In this document: one piece after another, positions 1-10,993 of the stretch
How positions within the stretch are numbered: position 1 is the first letter of the stretch
How the letters are laid out: each line of letters starts with the position of its first letter
From: Litsea cubeba
Taxonomy: Eukaryota; Streptophyta; Magnoliopsida; Laurales; Lauraceae
Direction: 5' to 3'
Assembly: GCA_012931725.1 (NCBI GenBank)
Contig: CM022944.1
Coordinates: forward strand, 60,230,694-60,294,693
Length of the DNA: 64,000 nucleotides
Notes under the pieces: generated by a model
Told to the model about the DNA's origin: nothing
Seen by the model: only the letters and a program-made list of their open reading frames with translations
Database searches by the model: none
Position numbers and translations under genes: made by a program

Positions 1-642
1 CTACTCCTGAACAAATACATACTGAAAATACTGATAAATCCAACAAATCTGACGAGTAGCCTTATCGATGCATTTCCGAACGTGGAGAACCACTTAAATC
101 CATTTGTCGAACCGATGCATTTTAAATCATCGCAATACATTACCAAGAATCGATAAAAGCAACTACTTGGACGATTTACAAACGGACACTATCAATTAAT
201 TCAAAACAAGTAGTTTTATCGGTATTTCCAATCGTGGCAAACCCCTCAATTCATTTCAAATCACCGAGATTATCAAAGGTTGTGAAAATCACATAAATCC
301 TTTCAAATTAATTTGCCGAAAAACACATATACATTTCTAACTTGAAATGGAGTAGAATAATGTAGAATGACTTAATGACTTACCAAGGGGCTATCTCAAT
401 ACACAGTTAACTTTTAAACATTGATTAATAAAAGAACATGTTTGATGCCAATGAAAATCTACAACATTTAAAATGATAAAGTGTGCATTGAGATTAAAAA
501 GATTCCCGGCAAATTCCACATTAAGTTTTCTCTCAATTTCCCCATTCAATTTACACTATTCGAAGTATTACAATACTTTACAATCAATTTCGGGCTTCTA
601 TGCATCATTACATGTCCAATGGGCTTCAATTAAGAAGAAAAG
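1..642. repeat. Left flank of element A, probable old LTR remnant
   Basis: AT-rich sequence with no convincing gene. It lies left of the A insertion, so it should be contiguous with 12023 onward once A and one copy of its AAAAG duplication are removed. The right-hand flank is clearly a minus-strand Tekay-like LTR, so this stretch is likely the rest of that LTR. Support inside the stretch is weak: near its right end the minus strand reads short phrases resembling the AAGCCCA-type stretch after the palindromes of LTR A. Assignment is mostly by position. Confidence 0.3.
638..642. repeat. Target-site duplication of A, left copy (AAAAG)
   Basis: AAAAG directly precedes the TG of the 5' LTR and is matched by AAAAG at 12023-12027 directly after the CA of the 3' LTR. 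This fixes the element boundaries to the base. Confidence 0.93.
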
Positions 643-2033
643 TGTCAGACCCCGACCCAGGTTTGAATATTTAATTACGTTTTAACCGTGATTAGTAGAT
701 AAGTGGGGTTAGGGGACGATTAGCTTATTTTATTAAGCTAGATTAGAAGGTTTGATTAGCTTTGAGAACCTTTGATTAGTCTTTGACTTAAGTGTGACAC
801 GGGCCGGGGCGCCCGTGGATTATGTGTGAAATGGTTGAGTTTGTTCATGATACTTGAAAAATCCCAATTTATGTGTATTTTGACTTATTTCCTTTAGATC
901 ATCAACTTTCATGTTTTGGCCAACTTGATTTTGTGATCAGAAATCGCGTTTTTCGAGAAAAAGGGCAAAACGGACATTTCACACAAAACCTGTACCCAAA
1001 TTTCGAAAATTCCAGAAATTGCCAAAAATATACTTTTTGGAAAATAGAAATTTCGCCGATCATTTTTGTCTTCTTCGTCGTTTTCGTTCGGGGCCCGCAA
1101 GTACCGTTTCTAGGCTTGTGAAGATCGGGGCCCACAATGACTTGTCTCTTAAGAAGAGAGCTCTTCCCTCTTCTTCCTTCATTCCATTCCAGCAACTTTT
1201 CTTGGCTAGGGTTTTTCTCTTCTCCCTTCTCACTCTCTCTCATCTGGAACTCTCACTTGGTGAGGTACTCTTGGAGGATTGATCTCCTCAATCTCTTCCT
1301 CCCTCTTCAAGCTTCCCAAAGATACCATTATTGAGGAATTTGAGCTAAGGGAAGCCCTTTCTTCAAGCCTCTCTTCTTTGTTAGGGTTCCTCAAGGTTAG
1401 CATTGGTTTCCTAAACCCTAGATCTTTGCTTTCCTCTCCATTTGGAGTGTTTTAATCCCATTTGCTAAGGTTTTCATTGAGGATTCACAAATGTTGACAT
1501 TTTAGGGTTTCTTGGGAAAATTTTTGGGGTTTTTGTAGATTTGGAGCTTGAAGCTCTAAGGCTTGGGTTAAGGAGTGATTTTGATCTTAACTTGGCTTGA
1601 GGCAAGTATATTCCAACACTAATGTGATGCTTTCCCTCATTTGGTTCTATTTCTTGATTTCCCTCTTTATATTAATCTCCTTTAGTTTATGGTTTGCCTT
1701 GATTTAATGAACCACCTTAATAGTTATCTTAATTTATGTTATTGCTCTACTATGCATTGGAAGTTTGTTCTCCTTATGGTTTCTTGAAGAGTTTGTTGCA
1801 TTGTGCTCAAATGGGTGTTCAAATAAATGGAAAAGAAGTTTGATTTCTTTAAAAAGTGTGGAGTTTATGTTAATCATATGATTATGGATGATGGTTTGAG
1901 GATTTGTAGAGGTTGAGAAGAGGCCCAAGATGTTGTAGAATGGTCTATGGAAGAAAGGAATTGAAATGATCAAGGAAAGGAGGAAGAAAAACACAAAAAA
2001 GAAGGAGTTTCTGCACTCGGGCTGGACTGGGCA

Positions 2034-2137
2034 GGCCCAGTCCGCTCGAGCGACCCACTGGGTCGCTCGAGCGGACCAGGTACTGTCTGGGTCCGCTCGA
2101 GCGACCCACTGGGCCGCTCGAGCGAGCCCAGCTCAGT
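2034..2137. repeat. Palindrome cluster in U3 of the A 5' LTR
   Basis: Four GCTCGAGC cores lie within about 100 bp, flanked by GGTC/GACC or GGTCC/GGACC arms, so the region can form nested inverted repeats. The 3' LTR has only three cores in a different arrangement. It lies roughly 750 bp upstream of the TATA box. Function unknown; it could bind a dimeric factor or simply be an unstable structure. Confidence 0.85.
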
Positions 2138-2874
2138 CTGGGCTCGGGTTTTGGGCCTGATTCAGGGTCCCTTTAGGGTAGTTTGATGGCCCAATTGAAG
2201 GTTTTGATAAGCCCATTTCTTAGGTGTTCTTTGGGCCTGTTTTAAGGTCAATTCTTGGGCTGTCTTTGGGTCTTATTGTTGGGCTGTGTATGACATGAAT
2301 TGTGGGCTATGTTAGGGATTGTTTGGGCTTGTTTTCAATGGACTGTTGAGCTCGGATAAGGCCAGCTGTGGGCCTGATTAAAAAGGGGTTTAAACCTACT
2401 TCTAAGGAAGACTTATTCGATATAATTTCAAGTCCACTTCGGACCTATGTCCAAGCTCAACTCAGCCCCGAACCCCCTCCTATAAGTGAAGCCCATTCAA
2501 CCTTTTCAAGCCTAGAATTCATGGCAAGTTGTGTCTTAAACTATGGCCAATACCACTTAGGAAAACCCTCGAGTCTAAGGGTACATTTAATCCCTTATGA
2601 TTGTCAACGATCTTCGGTGGCACCAAATTACTTTCTTTAATGACAATAAAGGGGGTTAAATGTATATCGAGACTACCCGCTTAGTCGACCGACCCATCAT
2701 ACATTCTTTTGTATAAAACGACTTTTGTTTTGGGTTCTTTCTCCAATTCTTTTTAATGTTTTGAAGTGGGTTACCCCCGTATTTTAGAAGTGATGAAACT
2801 ACTCATTTGTTTTGCTTGGCTTTGACCATATGCATTGTTTGGAGTAGTTCTCTATCAACTTTGGAAATGTATCT

Positions 2875-2883
2875 TATAAATAG
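2875..2883 (+). promoter_or_regulatory. TATA box of A 5' LTR
   Basis: TATAAATAG within the LTR, about 1 kb before its end, repeated at 10985-10993. No other TATA motif of this quality lies at a sensible place in the LTR, so it probably sets the U3/R boundary about 30 bp downstream. Confidence 0.7.
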
Positions 2884-3916
2884 AATTGCATTTCTTCGAG
2901 GTTTCGGATTTTCACTAAAATGGCACCACTAGGCTTAGGTCACCTCGTCGGACTGATCATCCGGCTTGGGGTCTTTATTTTGTTTGCCAGCTGCAGTTTG
3001 GATTCCGTCTGTACCGACCATGGCAACGGTAATTTATCCGGTCCCACGAGTAGTGGCTACGGTTCTGTTTGATAACGACTATGTCGTTCCGGTCCCACGA
3101 TTAGTGGCTACGGTTAGTCTGCTCCGGTTACTTCGGTAACAGGAGAATATAGCTTTATGTGGGTTGCCAATTGTTTTTATGCATTAATATTCATCTCATG
3201 GTATTTGTTTATGTTACTCATCATGACATTGGATTTGTAAACCATCGAGGTGTTTATCTTCTATCTTTAATAAGACAATGTATTATCGTGATTTCATCGC
3301 AACTCTAACTTATTATGTTTTGTTTTACTTTCATCCTATTATTGTTGTAATTGCTTGCCAGACCGTCTTGTCTGACTCTCTTTTGTTTGGTGTCAGATGT
3401 CGAGCCCCTCGCGGTTGAGGCGCACTTCGAGGCGGAACCTATAGTTCCAGTGGAGGGCGAGTGGCAGCCCGATGATGTCAATTAGACGTCGGGTTACCTT
3501 GGAGCTGCGATCACATTTTGGGGATTTCATATTATACATTTTGGGTTTTTGTCATGGCCATTGTTGGCTTATTTTCTTTTGGGGAAAAATTTGTAATTAA
3601 TGCTTAACTTTACTCTTGTATCAACTTTAAACTAACTTTGGGGCCTACAGTAAATGTTTCTCTTTTGATGCTAGTCTCTTGCGTTCTCATCTTTATATCC
3701 GTTTGAGAGACTTTTATGTTTGCTACAATGCTTCCGCGTAACTCGTTTGTATGAAAGTGATCCTTATATATCACTATCGGATCGGATTCCGTGAATCCTT
3801 ACCGCGGAAACCTGTGGGAAACTAGCGTGTGCAGGCGGAATTTTCCGGCCCGTCGCGCCGCGTCCCCGGATTAAGGCCTCGTTTAGCGGGACCTCGGTCC
3901 GGGGGCGTGACAGGCT

Positions 3917-3928
3917 TGGTATCAGAGC
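3917..3928 (+). other. Primer-binding site of A (initiator Met-tRNA)
   Basis: TGGTATCAGAGC, complementary to the 3' end of plant initiator Met-tRNA, four bases after the 5' LTR. This is where minus-strand DNA synthesis would be primed. Confidence 0.92.
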
Positions 3929-4075
3929 GAGAAATATTTGAGGCAATTAAAATTGGATTAGAAACATAAGGACGTGGCAAGGATTCGTTAGCATTACCGT
4001 TAGTTAGCATCGATTTGGGATTGGGAACGCTTTATTATTATATCTTGTTGTACTAACAAGTTGATTTGCAGCATT

Positions 4076-7000
4076 ATGCCTCCGCGTCGACCTCCGGCAG
4101 GTGCGAATGCATCAGGTAGCAATCATGACAGCGAGATTGAGAACCCGGTAACGGGTCAATTCCAACAACTCATGCAAATGTTAGTCGAACAACAGCAGCG
4201 AGCCAATGATAATCAAGCTCGATTTCAAGAACAAATGGCCAAGAAGGATGAGGAATTGACTCAAGTGCAAAGGCAACTGCTTGAAGTGTTGGGTAGGAGG
4301 CCGGAACCAGTAGCTAATGTGGAACCAGTGCAGAATAGGGACCGAGACCCTAATATCCTATTTGAGAAGTTCAGGAAAAGGGGTCCTAAAGAATTTACGG
4401 GTCAGGAAGACCCTTTGGCAGCGGATGATTGGTTGGCTCATACCGAGAACATCTTCGATATTTTTGTGTGTACTGGCAGACAGCGGGTTCTTTTGGCAGC
4501 CTCCATGTTCACTGGGTTGGCAGACATTTGGTGGAAGACTGTCAAGGAAGGCTATCAGACTATTGCAGATGGGATTGCGTGGGCCACTTTCAAGCAGCAG
4601 TTTAGTGAGAAATATGTCCCAGCACACATTAAGAAGCAGAAGGCAGCGGAGTTCCAGTTGCTTAAGCAAGAAGATATGACTGTCCTGGAATATCTTACCA
4701 AGTTTGAAAAGTTATCTCGCTATGCTCCAGAGTTGGTGGACACCGAGGAGAAAAAGATCACTAAGTTTATGGATGGGCTCAACCCCATTATTTTGAGAGA
4801 TGCTTTGGGTGTAGTACCACCAACCACCTTTCAAGAGGCTATCAAAAGGGCCTACAGGTTTGAGGATATAAACAACCAGATTATTAAGGACAACCAAAGA
4901 AAGAGGCAAGCAGTTTCAGAGTGGGCAGAAAATCATACCAAGGAAAGAAGCAAAAGAAAACCGCAGAATGCTCCAACGCAAGGCGGGTGTGAGCATTGTG
5001 GCAAGAATCACCCTTCTCAGCAGTGTTATCGCCTTTCAGGGGCGTGTTTCAAGTGTGGTAGCTCAGACCACCAATTGAAGGATTGCCCGAACAATAGGAA
5101 CCAGGGCAATAGGGCACCTCAGCAGCCGCCAAGGCAAGCCCCTCAGCAGAATCAACAAGTAGTTCAGAATCCACCGAGGCAGCAGCAGAACCAGCAGCCC
5201 CGTCAACAGCCACAGAATCAGAATGCCCATCCACAGCAGCAGAATAGGAATATGCAGCTCGGGAGACCAAATCAGAATCAGAATAGACCGCGTCAGCAAG
5301 GCCGTCTCAATCATATCAATCAAGTGGATGCAGAAGCGGCAGGTGATGTTGTGGAAGGTAAACTCCTAATTTGTGATGTTGAAGCTAAAGTGTTGTTTGA
5401 CCCGGGATCTACCCATTCTTTCTTATCCCTTGTGTTTGCTGAAAAGATTAGTGTACCTGTTAGAGAGTTAGAGTTTGTCTTGACTGTTACTACTCCGGTA
5501 GGGAAGCAAGTGGTGTGTGGTACCTTTTATCCTAGTTGTCTAGTGAAGATAGGAGAAGTCATTTTCCCTGCAGATCTTATTACCTTAGTTATGCATGACT
5601 TCGATGTTATTCTAGGCATGGATTGGTTAGCGGGTCATCATGCCTCCATGGATTGCTATAGTAAGACCATTGTGTTTAGGTTGGATGAGTCGTCCTCCGG
5701 AGTGAAGTTTCAGGGAGAGAAAAGGATTTCCCCAGTTAGGTTTATTTCAGCTCTCTCTGCAGCTAAGTTGTTAAGATCGGGTTGTGAGGGATTTATTGCT
5801 TTCGTTTCCAAGGACGAACAATCCCTAGGGGTGGAGAATATCCCGATAGTGTGTGAGTTCCCCGATGTTTTTCCAGAAGAGATTCCAGGGTTACCACCTG
5901 TCAGAGAAGTTGAGTTTATAATAGAGTTGGTGCCAGGAACTGCTCCGATTTCCATTGCTCCTTATAGGATGGCTCCAGCGGAGTTAGGTGAATTGAAGTT
6001 GCAATTGCAAGAGTTGCTAGATAAGGGCTTTGTTAGGCCAAGTGTTTCCCCATGGGGAGCTCCAGTACTTTTTGTCAAGAAGAAAGATGGAAGTTTGAGG
6101 ATGTGTATAGACTATAGGAAGTTGAATCAAGTGACCATCAAGAACAAGTACCCTCTGCCTAGGATAGACGAGTTGTTTGATCAGTTGCAAGGTGCAAAGT
6201 TTTTCTCGAAGATAGATTTGAGGTCCGGATACCATCAGTTGAGGGTTAGAGAATCAGACATCCCGAAGACAGCTTTTCGAACTAGATATGGGCACTATGA
6301 GTTTTTGGTGATGCCCTTTGGACTGACGAATGCACCAGCGGTATTCATGGCTCTCATGAACAAGATTTTCGCACCCTATCTCGATCAGTTCACCGTCGTC
6401 TTCATTGATGATATTCTAGTGTATTCCAAGTCAAGAGAAGATCATGAGCAGCATTTGAGGACTTCTTTGCAGTTGTTGAGAGACAACCAGTTGTATGCGA
6501 AGCTTGGGAAGTGTGAGTTTTGGCTAGAGCAAGTCTCTTTTCTCGGTCACATTATTTCTGAAGAAGGGCTAGCAGTTGACCCATCAAAGATTGAAGCAGT
6601 TATCGATTGGGAGAGACCGAAAAATGTGACAGAGATTAGAAGTTTTCTGGGTTTGGCAGGTTATTATAGAAGATTTGTTCAAGGCTTTTCGTCTACTGCA
6701 GCACCGTTGACTAAGTTAACCCGAAAGAATGTGCCGTTTGTATGGTCAGAGAAGTGTGAAGCTAGTTTTGAAGAGTTGAAGAAGAGGTTAACTTCAGCGC
6801 CTGTCCTCACTTTACCTTCAGGGAGTGGTGGTTTCGTCATCTATACGGATGCGTCAGGAGTAGGACTCGGTTGTGTGTTGATGCAAAATGGAAAGGTGAT
6901 TGCATATGGCTCGAGGCAATTGAAGGATCATGAAAAGAAATACGCAACGCACGATTTGGAGTTAGCAGCCATAGTTTTCGCATTGAAGATGTGGAGACAC

Positions 7001-8758
7001 TACTTGTACGGAGAAAAATTTGAAGTTCATTCGGATCACCGTAGTCTCCAGTACTTATTCTCTCAAAAGGAATTAAATATGAGGCAGAGAAGGTGGATGG
7101 AGTACATCAAGGACTACGATTTTCCGATTATCTATCATCCGGGGAAGGTTAATGTAGTGGCTGATGCGTTGAGTAGAAAATCAGTTTGTTTGGCCAGTTT
7201 GCACGGGTTTTACAATTTTCAGCAATTTGAGGATTTGGGAGTAGAGTTCGAACCTTTGAGAGAAGGAGTTGTGTTGGCAAACATGACAGTGTCCGAGCCA
7301 GTCTTCATTCAGAAAATTAAGGACAGTCAGATGCAAGATCCAGACTTAGCTAAAATTGTGGAGCATATCTCGGAGAGGCCAGATTTTCAGATGTTGGATG
7401 GAGTTTTGTACTTCCGTGGCAGACTTTGTGTTCCTAAAGTGGACAATTTGAAAGATGACATTATGGTAGAGGCTCACAATACGAGGTATTCAGTGCATCC
7501 AGGGAGTACGAAGATGTATCAAAATTTGAAGAGTCGTTTTTGGTGGAACAATATGAAGAGAGAGATAGCAGCCTTTGTGTCTAGGTGTATGACTTGCCAA
7601 TTAGTGAAGGCAGAACATCAGAAACCACCTGGTCTTTTGCAACCATTAGAAATCCCAGAGTGGAAATGGGAACACCTGACAATGGATTTTGTATCAGGTT
7701 TACCGAATACAAGCAAGGGGAACAATGCCATTTGGATCATAGTGGATCGGTTAACGAAGTCGGCACACTTTATTCCTTTGAAGACCGGTAAGAAGATGCA
7801 CATGTTGGCTTTAGCGCAGGCTTTTGTAAAGGAGATCGTCAGTCGTCATGGTCAGCCGGTTTCCATCACTTCAGATCGGGATAGTAGATTTGTTTCGAGG
7901 TTTTGGAAGACTTTGCATGAATCGATGGGGACGAAGCTTCAATTCAGTACAGCGTACCACCCGCAGACGGATGGTCAGTCGGAAAGGACTATTCAGACCC
8001 TCGAGGACATGCTTAGGGCTTGTGTTCTTGATTTCAAGAATCAGTGGGACGAGAATCTACCGCTTTGTGAATTTGCCTATAACAATAGTTACCATTCCAG
8101 CATAGGAATGGCCCCTTTTGAAGCGCTTTATGGCAGGAAGTGTAGAACCCCCGTGTGTTGGGAAGAAGTCGGAGAACGCAGTTTTCATGGTCCATCTTTA
8201 GTTGAGGAAACAAGTGATAAAGTCAGAATTATCCATGAGAGATTGAAGATTGCAAGGAGCCGACAGAAGAGCTATGCTGATGTTCGAAGAAAGGATCTCC
8301 AATTCCAAGTTGGAGACAAGGTATTCTTAAAGGTATCTCCGGTCAGAGGAACATTGAGATTTGGGCAGAAAGGCAAATTGTCTAAGAGATTTATTGGTCC
8401 GTATGAGATCTTGAGTCGGATCGGGGAAGTGGCGTACAGACTAGCTTTGCCTCCAGAACTGTCGGGTGTGCACAACGTGTTTCACGTGTCAATGCTAAGG
8501 AAGTATGTTTCAGACCCTTCACACGTGCTACAACATGAGCCGTTGGATGTCAAAGAGGATTCCACATACATCGAAAAACCGGTAGAGATTATTGACACCA
8601 AAGAGCAAGAACTGAGGAATAGGACAATTCAGTGGGTAAAAATTCGTTGGGAGAATCATGGACCAGAAGAAGCCACTTGGGAGCTTCGTGAGCAAGTTCA
8701 AAAGAAGTACCCTCAGCTATTCCCAGAGGTTAGTGATCATTTGGAGGACCAAATGTGA
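4076..8758 (+). CDS. gag-pol: Gag-Pol polyprotein of A (Gag, PR, RT, RNase H, INT, chromodomain)
   Basis: One uninterrupted 1,560-codon frame. I start it at the ATG at 4076 (MPPRRPPAG); the frame stays open upstream only through a TTG at 4061. In order: Gag with a retrotransposon-gag domain; a CX2CX4HX4C zinc knuckle near residues 324-337 followed by a Gln-rich spacer; protease with LFDPGSTHSF near 442; reverse transcriptase with FIDD at 776-779; RNase H with YTDAS near 925; integrase with an HHCC region near 1130 and D1204, D1267, E1303, which is exact D,D35E spacing; and a chromodomain near 1498-1550 with the WxxIRWENHGPEEATWE-type core. Chromodomains of this family steer integration to methylated-histone heterochromatin. 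No stop or frameshift seen, so the protein could be functional. Confidence 0.95.
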   Translation: MPPRRPPAGANASGSNHDSEIENPVTGQFQQLMQMLVEQQQRANDNQARFQEQMAKKDEELTQVQRQLLEVLGRRPEPVANVEPVQNRDRDPNILFEKFRKRGPKEFTGQEDPLAADDWLAHTENIFDIFVCTGRQRVLLAASMFTGLADIWWKTVKEGYQTIADGIAWATFKQQFSEKYVPAHIKKQKAAEFQLLKQEDMTVLEYLTKFEKLSRYAPELVDTEEKKITKFMDGLNPIILRDALGVVPPTTFQEAIKRAYRFEDINNQIIKDNQRKRQAVSEWAENHTKERSKRKPQNAPTQGGCEHCGKNHPSQQCYRLSGACFKCGSSDHQLKDCPNNRNQGNRAPQQPPRQAPQQNQQVVQNPPRQQQNQQPRQQPQNQNAHPQQQNRNMQLGRPNQNQNRPRQQGRLNHINQVDAEAAGDVVEGKLLICDVEAKVLFDPGSTHSFLSLVFAEKISVPVRELEFVLTVTTPVGKQVVCGTFYPSCLVKIGEVIFPADLITLVMHDFDVILGMDWLAGHHASMDCYSKTIVFRLDESSSGVKFQGEKRISPVRFISALSAAKLLRSGCEGFIAFVSKDEQSLGVENIPIVCEFPDVFPEEIPGLPPVREVEFIIELVPGTAPISIAPYRMAPAELGELKLQLQELLDKGFVRPSVSPWGAPVLFVKKKDGSLRMCIDYRKLNQVTIKNKYPLPRIDELFDQLQGAKFFSKIDLRSGYHQLRVRESDIPKTAFRTRYGHYEFLVMPFGLTNAPAVFMALMNKIFAPYLDQFTVVFIDDILVYSKSREDHEQHLRTSLQLLRDNQLYAKLGKCEFWLEQVSFLGHIISEEGLAVDPSKIEAVIDWERPKNVTEIRSFLGLAGYYRRFVQGFSSTAAPLTKLTRKNVPFVWSEKCEASFEELKKRLTSAPVLTLPSGSGGFVIYTDASGVGLGCVLMQNGKVIAYGSRQLKDHEKKYATHDLELAAIVFALKMWRHYLYGEKFEVHSDHRSLQYLFSQKELNMRQRRWMEYIKDYDFPIIYHPGKVNVVADALSRKSVCLASLHGFYNFQQFEDLGVEFEPLREGVVLANMTVSEPVFIQKIKDSQMQDPDLAKIVEHISERPDFQMLDGVLYFRGRLCVPKVDNLKDDIMVEAHNTRYSVHPGSTKMYQNLKSRFWWNNMKREIAAFVSRCMTCQLVKAEHQKPPGLLQPLEIPEWKWEHLTMDFVSGLPNTSKGNNAIWIIVDRLTKSAHFIPLKTGKKMHMLALAQAFVKEIVSRHGQPVSITSDRDSRFVSRFWKTLHESMGTKLQFSTAYHPQTDGQSERTIQTLEDMLRACVLDFKNQWDENLPLCEFAYNNSYHSSIGMAPFEALYGRKCRTPVCWEEVGERSFHGPSLVEETSDKVRIIHERLKIARSRQKSYADVRRKDLQFQVGDKVFLKVSPVRGTLRFGQKGKLSKRFIGPYEILSRIGEVAYRLALPPELSGVHNVFHVSMLRKYVSDPSHVLQHEPLDVKEDSTYIEKPVEIIDTKEQELRNRTIQWVKIRWENHGPEEATWELREQVQKKYPQLFPEVSDHLEDQM

Positions 8759-8760
8759 TT

Positions 8761-8775
8761 CTTAGGGGTGGAGGA
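8761..8775 (+). other. Polypurine tract of A
   Basis: A purine-rich run (AGGGGTGGAGGA) ends at the first base of the 3' LTR, three bases after the gag-pol stop. This is the expected primer for plus-strand synthesis. Confidence 0.85.
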
Positions 8776-10166
8776 TGTCAGACCCCGACCCAGGTTTGAA
8801 TATTTAATTACGTTTTAACCGTGATTAGTAGATAAGTGGGGTTAGGGGATGATTAGCTTATTTTATTAAGCTAGATTAGAAGGTTTGATTAGCTTTGAGA
8901 ACCTTTGATTAGTCTTTGACTTAAGTGTGACACGGGCCGGGGCGCCCGTGGATTATGTGTGAAATGGTTGAGTTTGTTCACGATACTTGAAAAATCCCAA
9001 TTTATGTGTATTTTGACTTATTTCCTTTAGATCAGCAACTTTCATGTTTTGGCCAACTTGATTTTGTGATCAGAAATCGCGTTTCTCGAGAAAAAGGGCA
9101 AAACGGACATTTCACACAAAACCTGTACCCAAATTTCGAAAATTCCAGAAATTTCCAAAAATATACTTTTTGGAAAATAGAAATTTCGCCGATCATTTTT
9201 GTCTTCTTCGTCGTTTTCGTTCGGGGCCCGCAAGTACCGTTTCTAGGCTTGTGAAGATCGGGGCCACAATGACTTGTCTCTTAAGAAGAGAGCTCTTCCC
9301 TCTTCTTCCTTCATTCCATTCCAGCAACTTTTCTTGGCTAGGGTTTTTCTCTTCTCCCTTCTCACTCTCTCTCATCTGGAACTCTCACTTGGTGAGGTAC
9401 TCTTGGAGGATTGATCTCCTCAATCTCTTCCTCCCTCTTCAAGCTTCCCAAAGATACCATTATTGAGGAATTTGAGCTAAGGGAAGCCCTTTCTTCAAGC
9501 CTCTCTTCTTTGTTAGGGTTCCTCAAGGTTAGCATTGGTTTCCTAAACCCTAGATCTTTGCTTTCCTCTCCATTTGGAGTGTTTTAATCCCATTTGCTAA
9601 GGTTTTCATTGAGGATTCACAAATGTTGACATTTTAGGGTTTCTTGGGAAAATTTTGGGGTTTTTGTAGATTTGGAGCTTGAAGCTCTAAGGCTTGGTTT
9701 AAGGAGTGATTTTGAGCTTATCTTAGCTAGAGGCAAGTATATTCCAACACTAATGTGATGCTTTCCCTCATTTGGTTCTATTTCTTGATTTCCCTCTTTA
9801 TATTAATCTCCTTTAGTTTATGGTTTGCCTTGATTTAATGAACCACCTTAATAGTTATCTTAATTTATGTTATTGCTCTACTATGCATTGGAAGTTTGTT
9901 CTCCTTATGGTTTCTTGAAGAGTTTGTTGCATTGTGCTCAAATGGGTGTTCAAATAAATGGAAAAGAAGTTTGATTTCTTTAAAAAGTGTGGAGTTTATG
10001 TTAATCATATGATTATGGATGATGGTTTGAGGATTTGTAGAGGTTGAGAAGAGGCCCAAGATGTTGTAGAATGGTCTATGGAAGAAAGGTATTGAAATGA
10101 TCAAGGAAAGGAGGAAGAAAAACACAAAAAAAAGAAGGAGTTTCTGCACTCGGGCTGGACTGGGCA

Positions 10167-10240
10167 GGCCCGGTCCGCTCGAGCGACCCAGCTACTGTCT
10201 GGGTCCGCTCGAGCGGACCTGGGTCCGCTCGAGCGAGCCC
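10167..10240. repeat. Palindrome cluster in U3 of the A 3' LTR (shorter version)
   Basis: Three GCTCGAGC cores instead of the four in the 5' LTR, with the intervening spacer moved. The bases on both sides are collinear with the 5' LTR, so the change is confined to the cluster. Confidence 0.85.
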
Positions 10241-10984
10241 AGCTCAGTCTGGGCTCGGGTTTTGGGCCTGATTCAGGGTCCCTTTAGGGTAGTTTGATGG
10301 CCCAATTGAAGGTTTTGATAAGCCCATTTCTTAGGTGTTCTTTGGGCCTGTTTTAAGGTCAATTCTTGGGCTGTCTTTGGGTCTTATTGTTGGGCTGTGT
10401 ATGACATGAATTGTGGGCTATGTTAGGGATTGTTTGGGCTTGTTTTCAATGGACTGTTGAGCTCGGATAAGGCCAGCTGTGGGCCTGATTAAAAAGGGGT
10501 TTAAACCTACTTCTAAGGAAGACTTATTCGATATAATTTCAAGTCCACTTCGGACCTATGTCCAAGCTCAACTCAGCCCCGAACCCCCTCCTATAAGTGA
10601 AGCCCATTCAACCTTTTCAAGCCTAGAATTCATGGCAAGTTGTGTCTTAAACTATGGCCAATACCACTTAGGAAAACCCTCGAGTCTAAGTGTACATTTA
10701 ATCCCTTATGATTGTCAACGATCTTCGGTGGCACCAAATTACTTTCTTTAATGACAATAAAGGGGGTTAAATGTATATCGAGACTACCCGCTTAGTCGAC
10801 CGACCCATCATACATTCTTTTGTATAAAACGACTTTGTTTTGGGTTCTTTCTCCAATTCTTTTTAATGTTTTGAAGTGGGTTACCCCCGTATTTTAGAAG
10901 TGATGAAACTACTCATTTGTTTTGCTTGGCTTTGACCATATGCATTGTTTGGAGTAGTTCTCTATCAACTTTGGAAATGTATCT

Positions 10985-10993
10985 TATAAATAG
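10985..10993 (+). promoter_or_regulatory. TATA box of A 3' LTR
   Basis: Same TATAAATAG as at 2875 in the 5' LTR. In this position it could drive read-out into flanking DNA. Confidence 0.65.

Larger units (their letters stand above)
643..3912 (+). repeat. 5' LTR of element A
   Basis: 3,270 bp direct repeat beginning TGTCAGACCCCGACCC and ending GGGGGCGTGACA, nearly identical to 8776-12022. It holds a cluster of CTCGAG-centred palindromes in U3 (about 2040-2135) and a TATA box at 2875. Short ORFs such as the 90-codon frame at 2368-2640 recur in the other LTR only because the DNA is duplicated. The 23 bp length difference from the 3' LTR comes mainly from the palindrome cluster. Confidence 0.95.

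Noticed and set aside
2368..2640. A 90-codon ORF on the plus strand, repeated almost unchanged at 10479-10751
   Set aside because: It lies inside LTR A and recurs only because the LTR is duplicated. It has no recognisable motif and the region is noncoding U3.
3917..3928. tRNA-like sequence TGGTATCAGAGC, also at 48380 and on the minus strand at 21092
   Set aside because: These are primer-binding sites next to LTRs, 12 bases long, not tRNA genes. No cloverleaf surrounds them.
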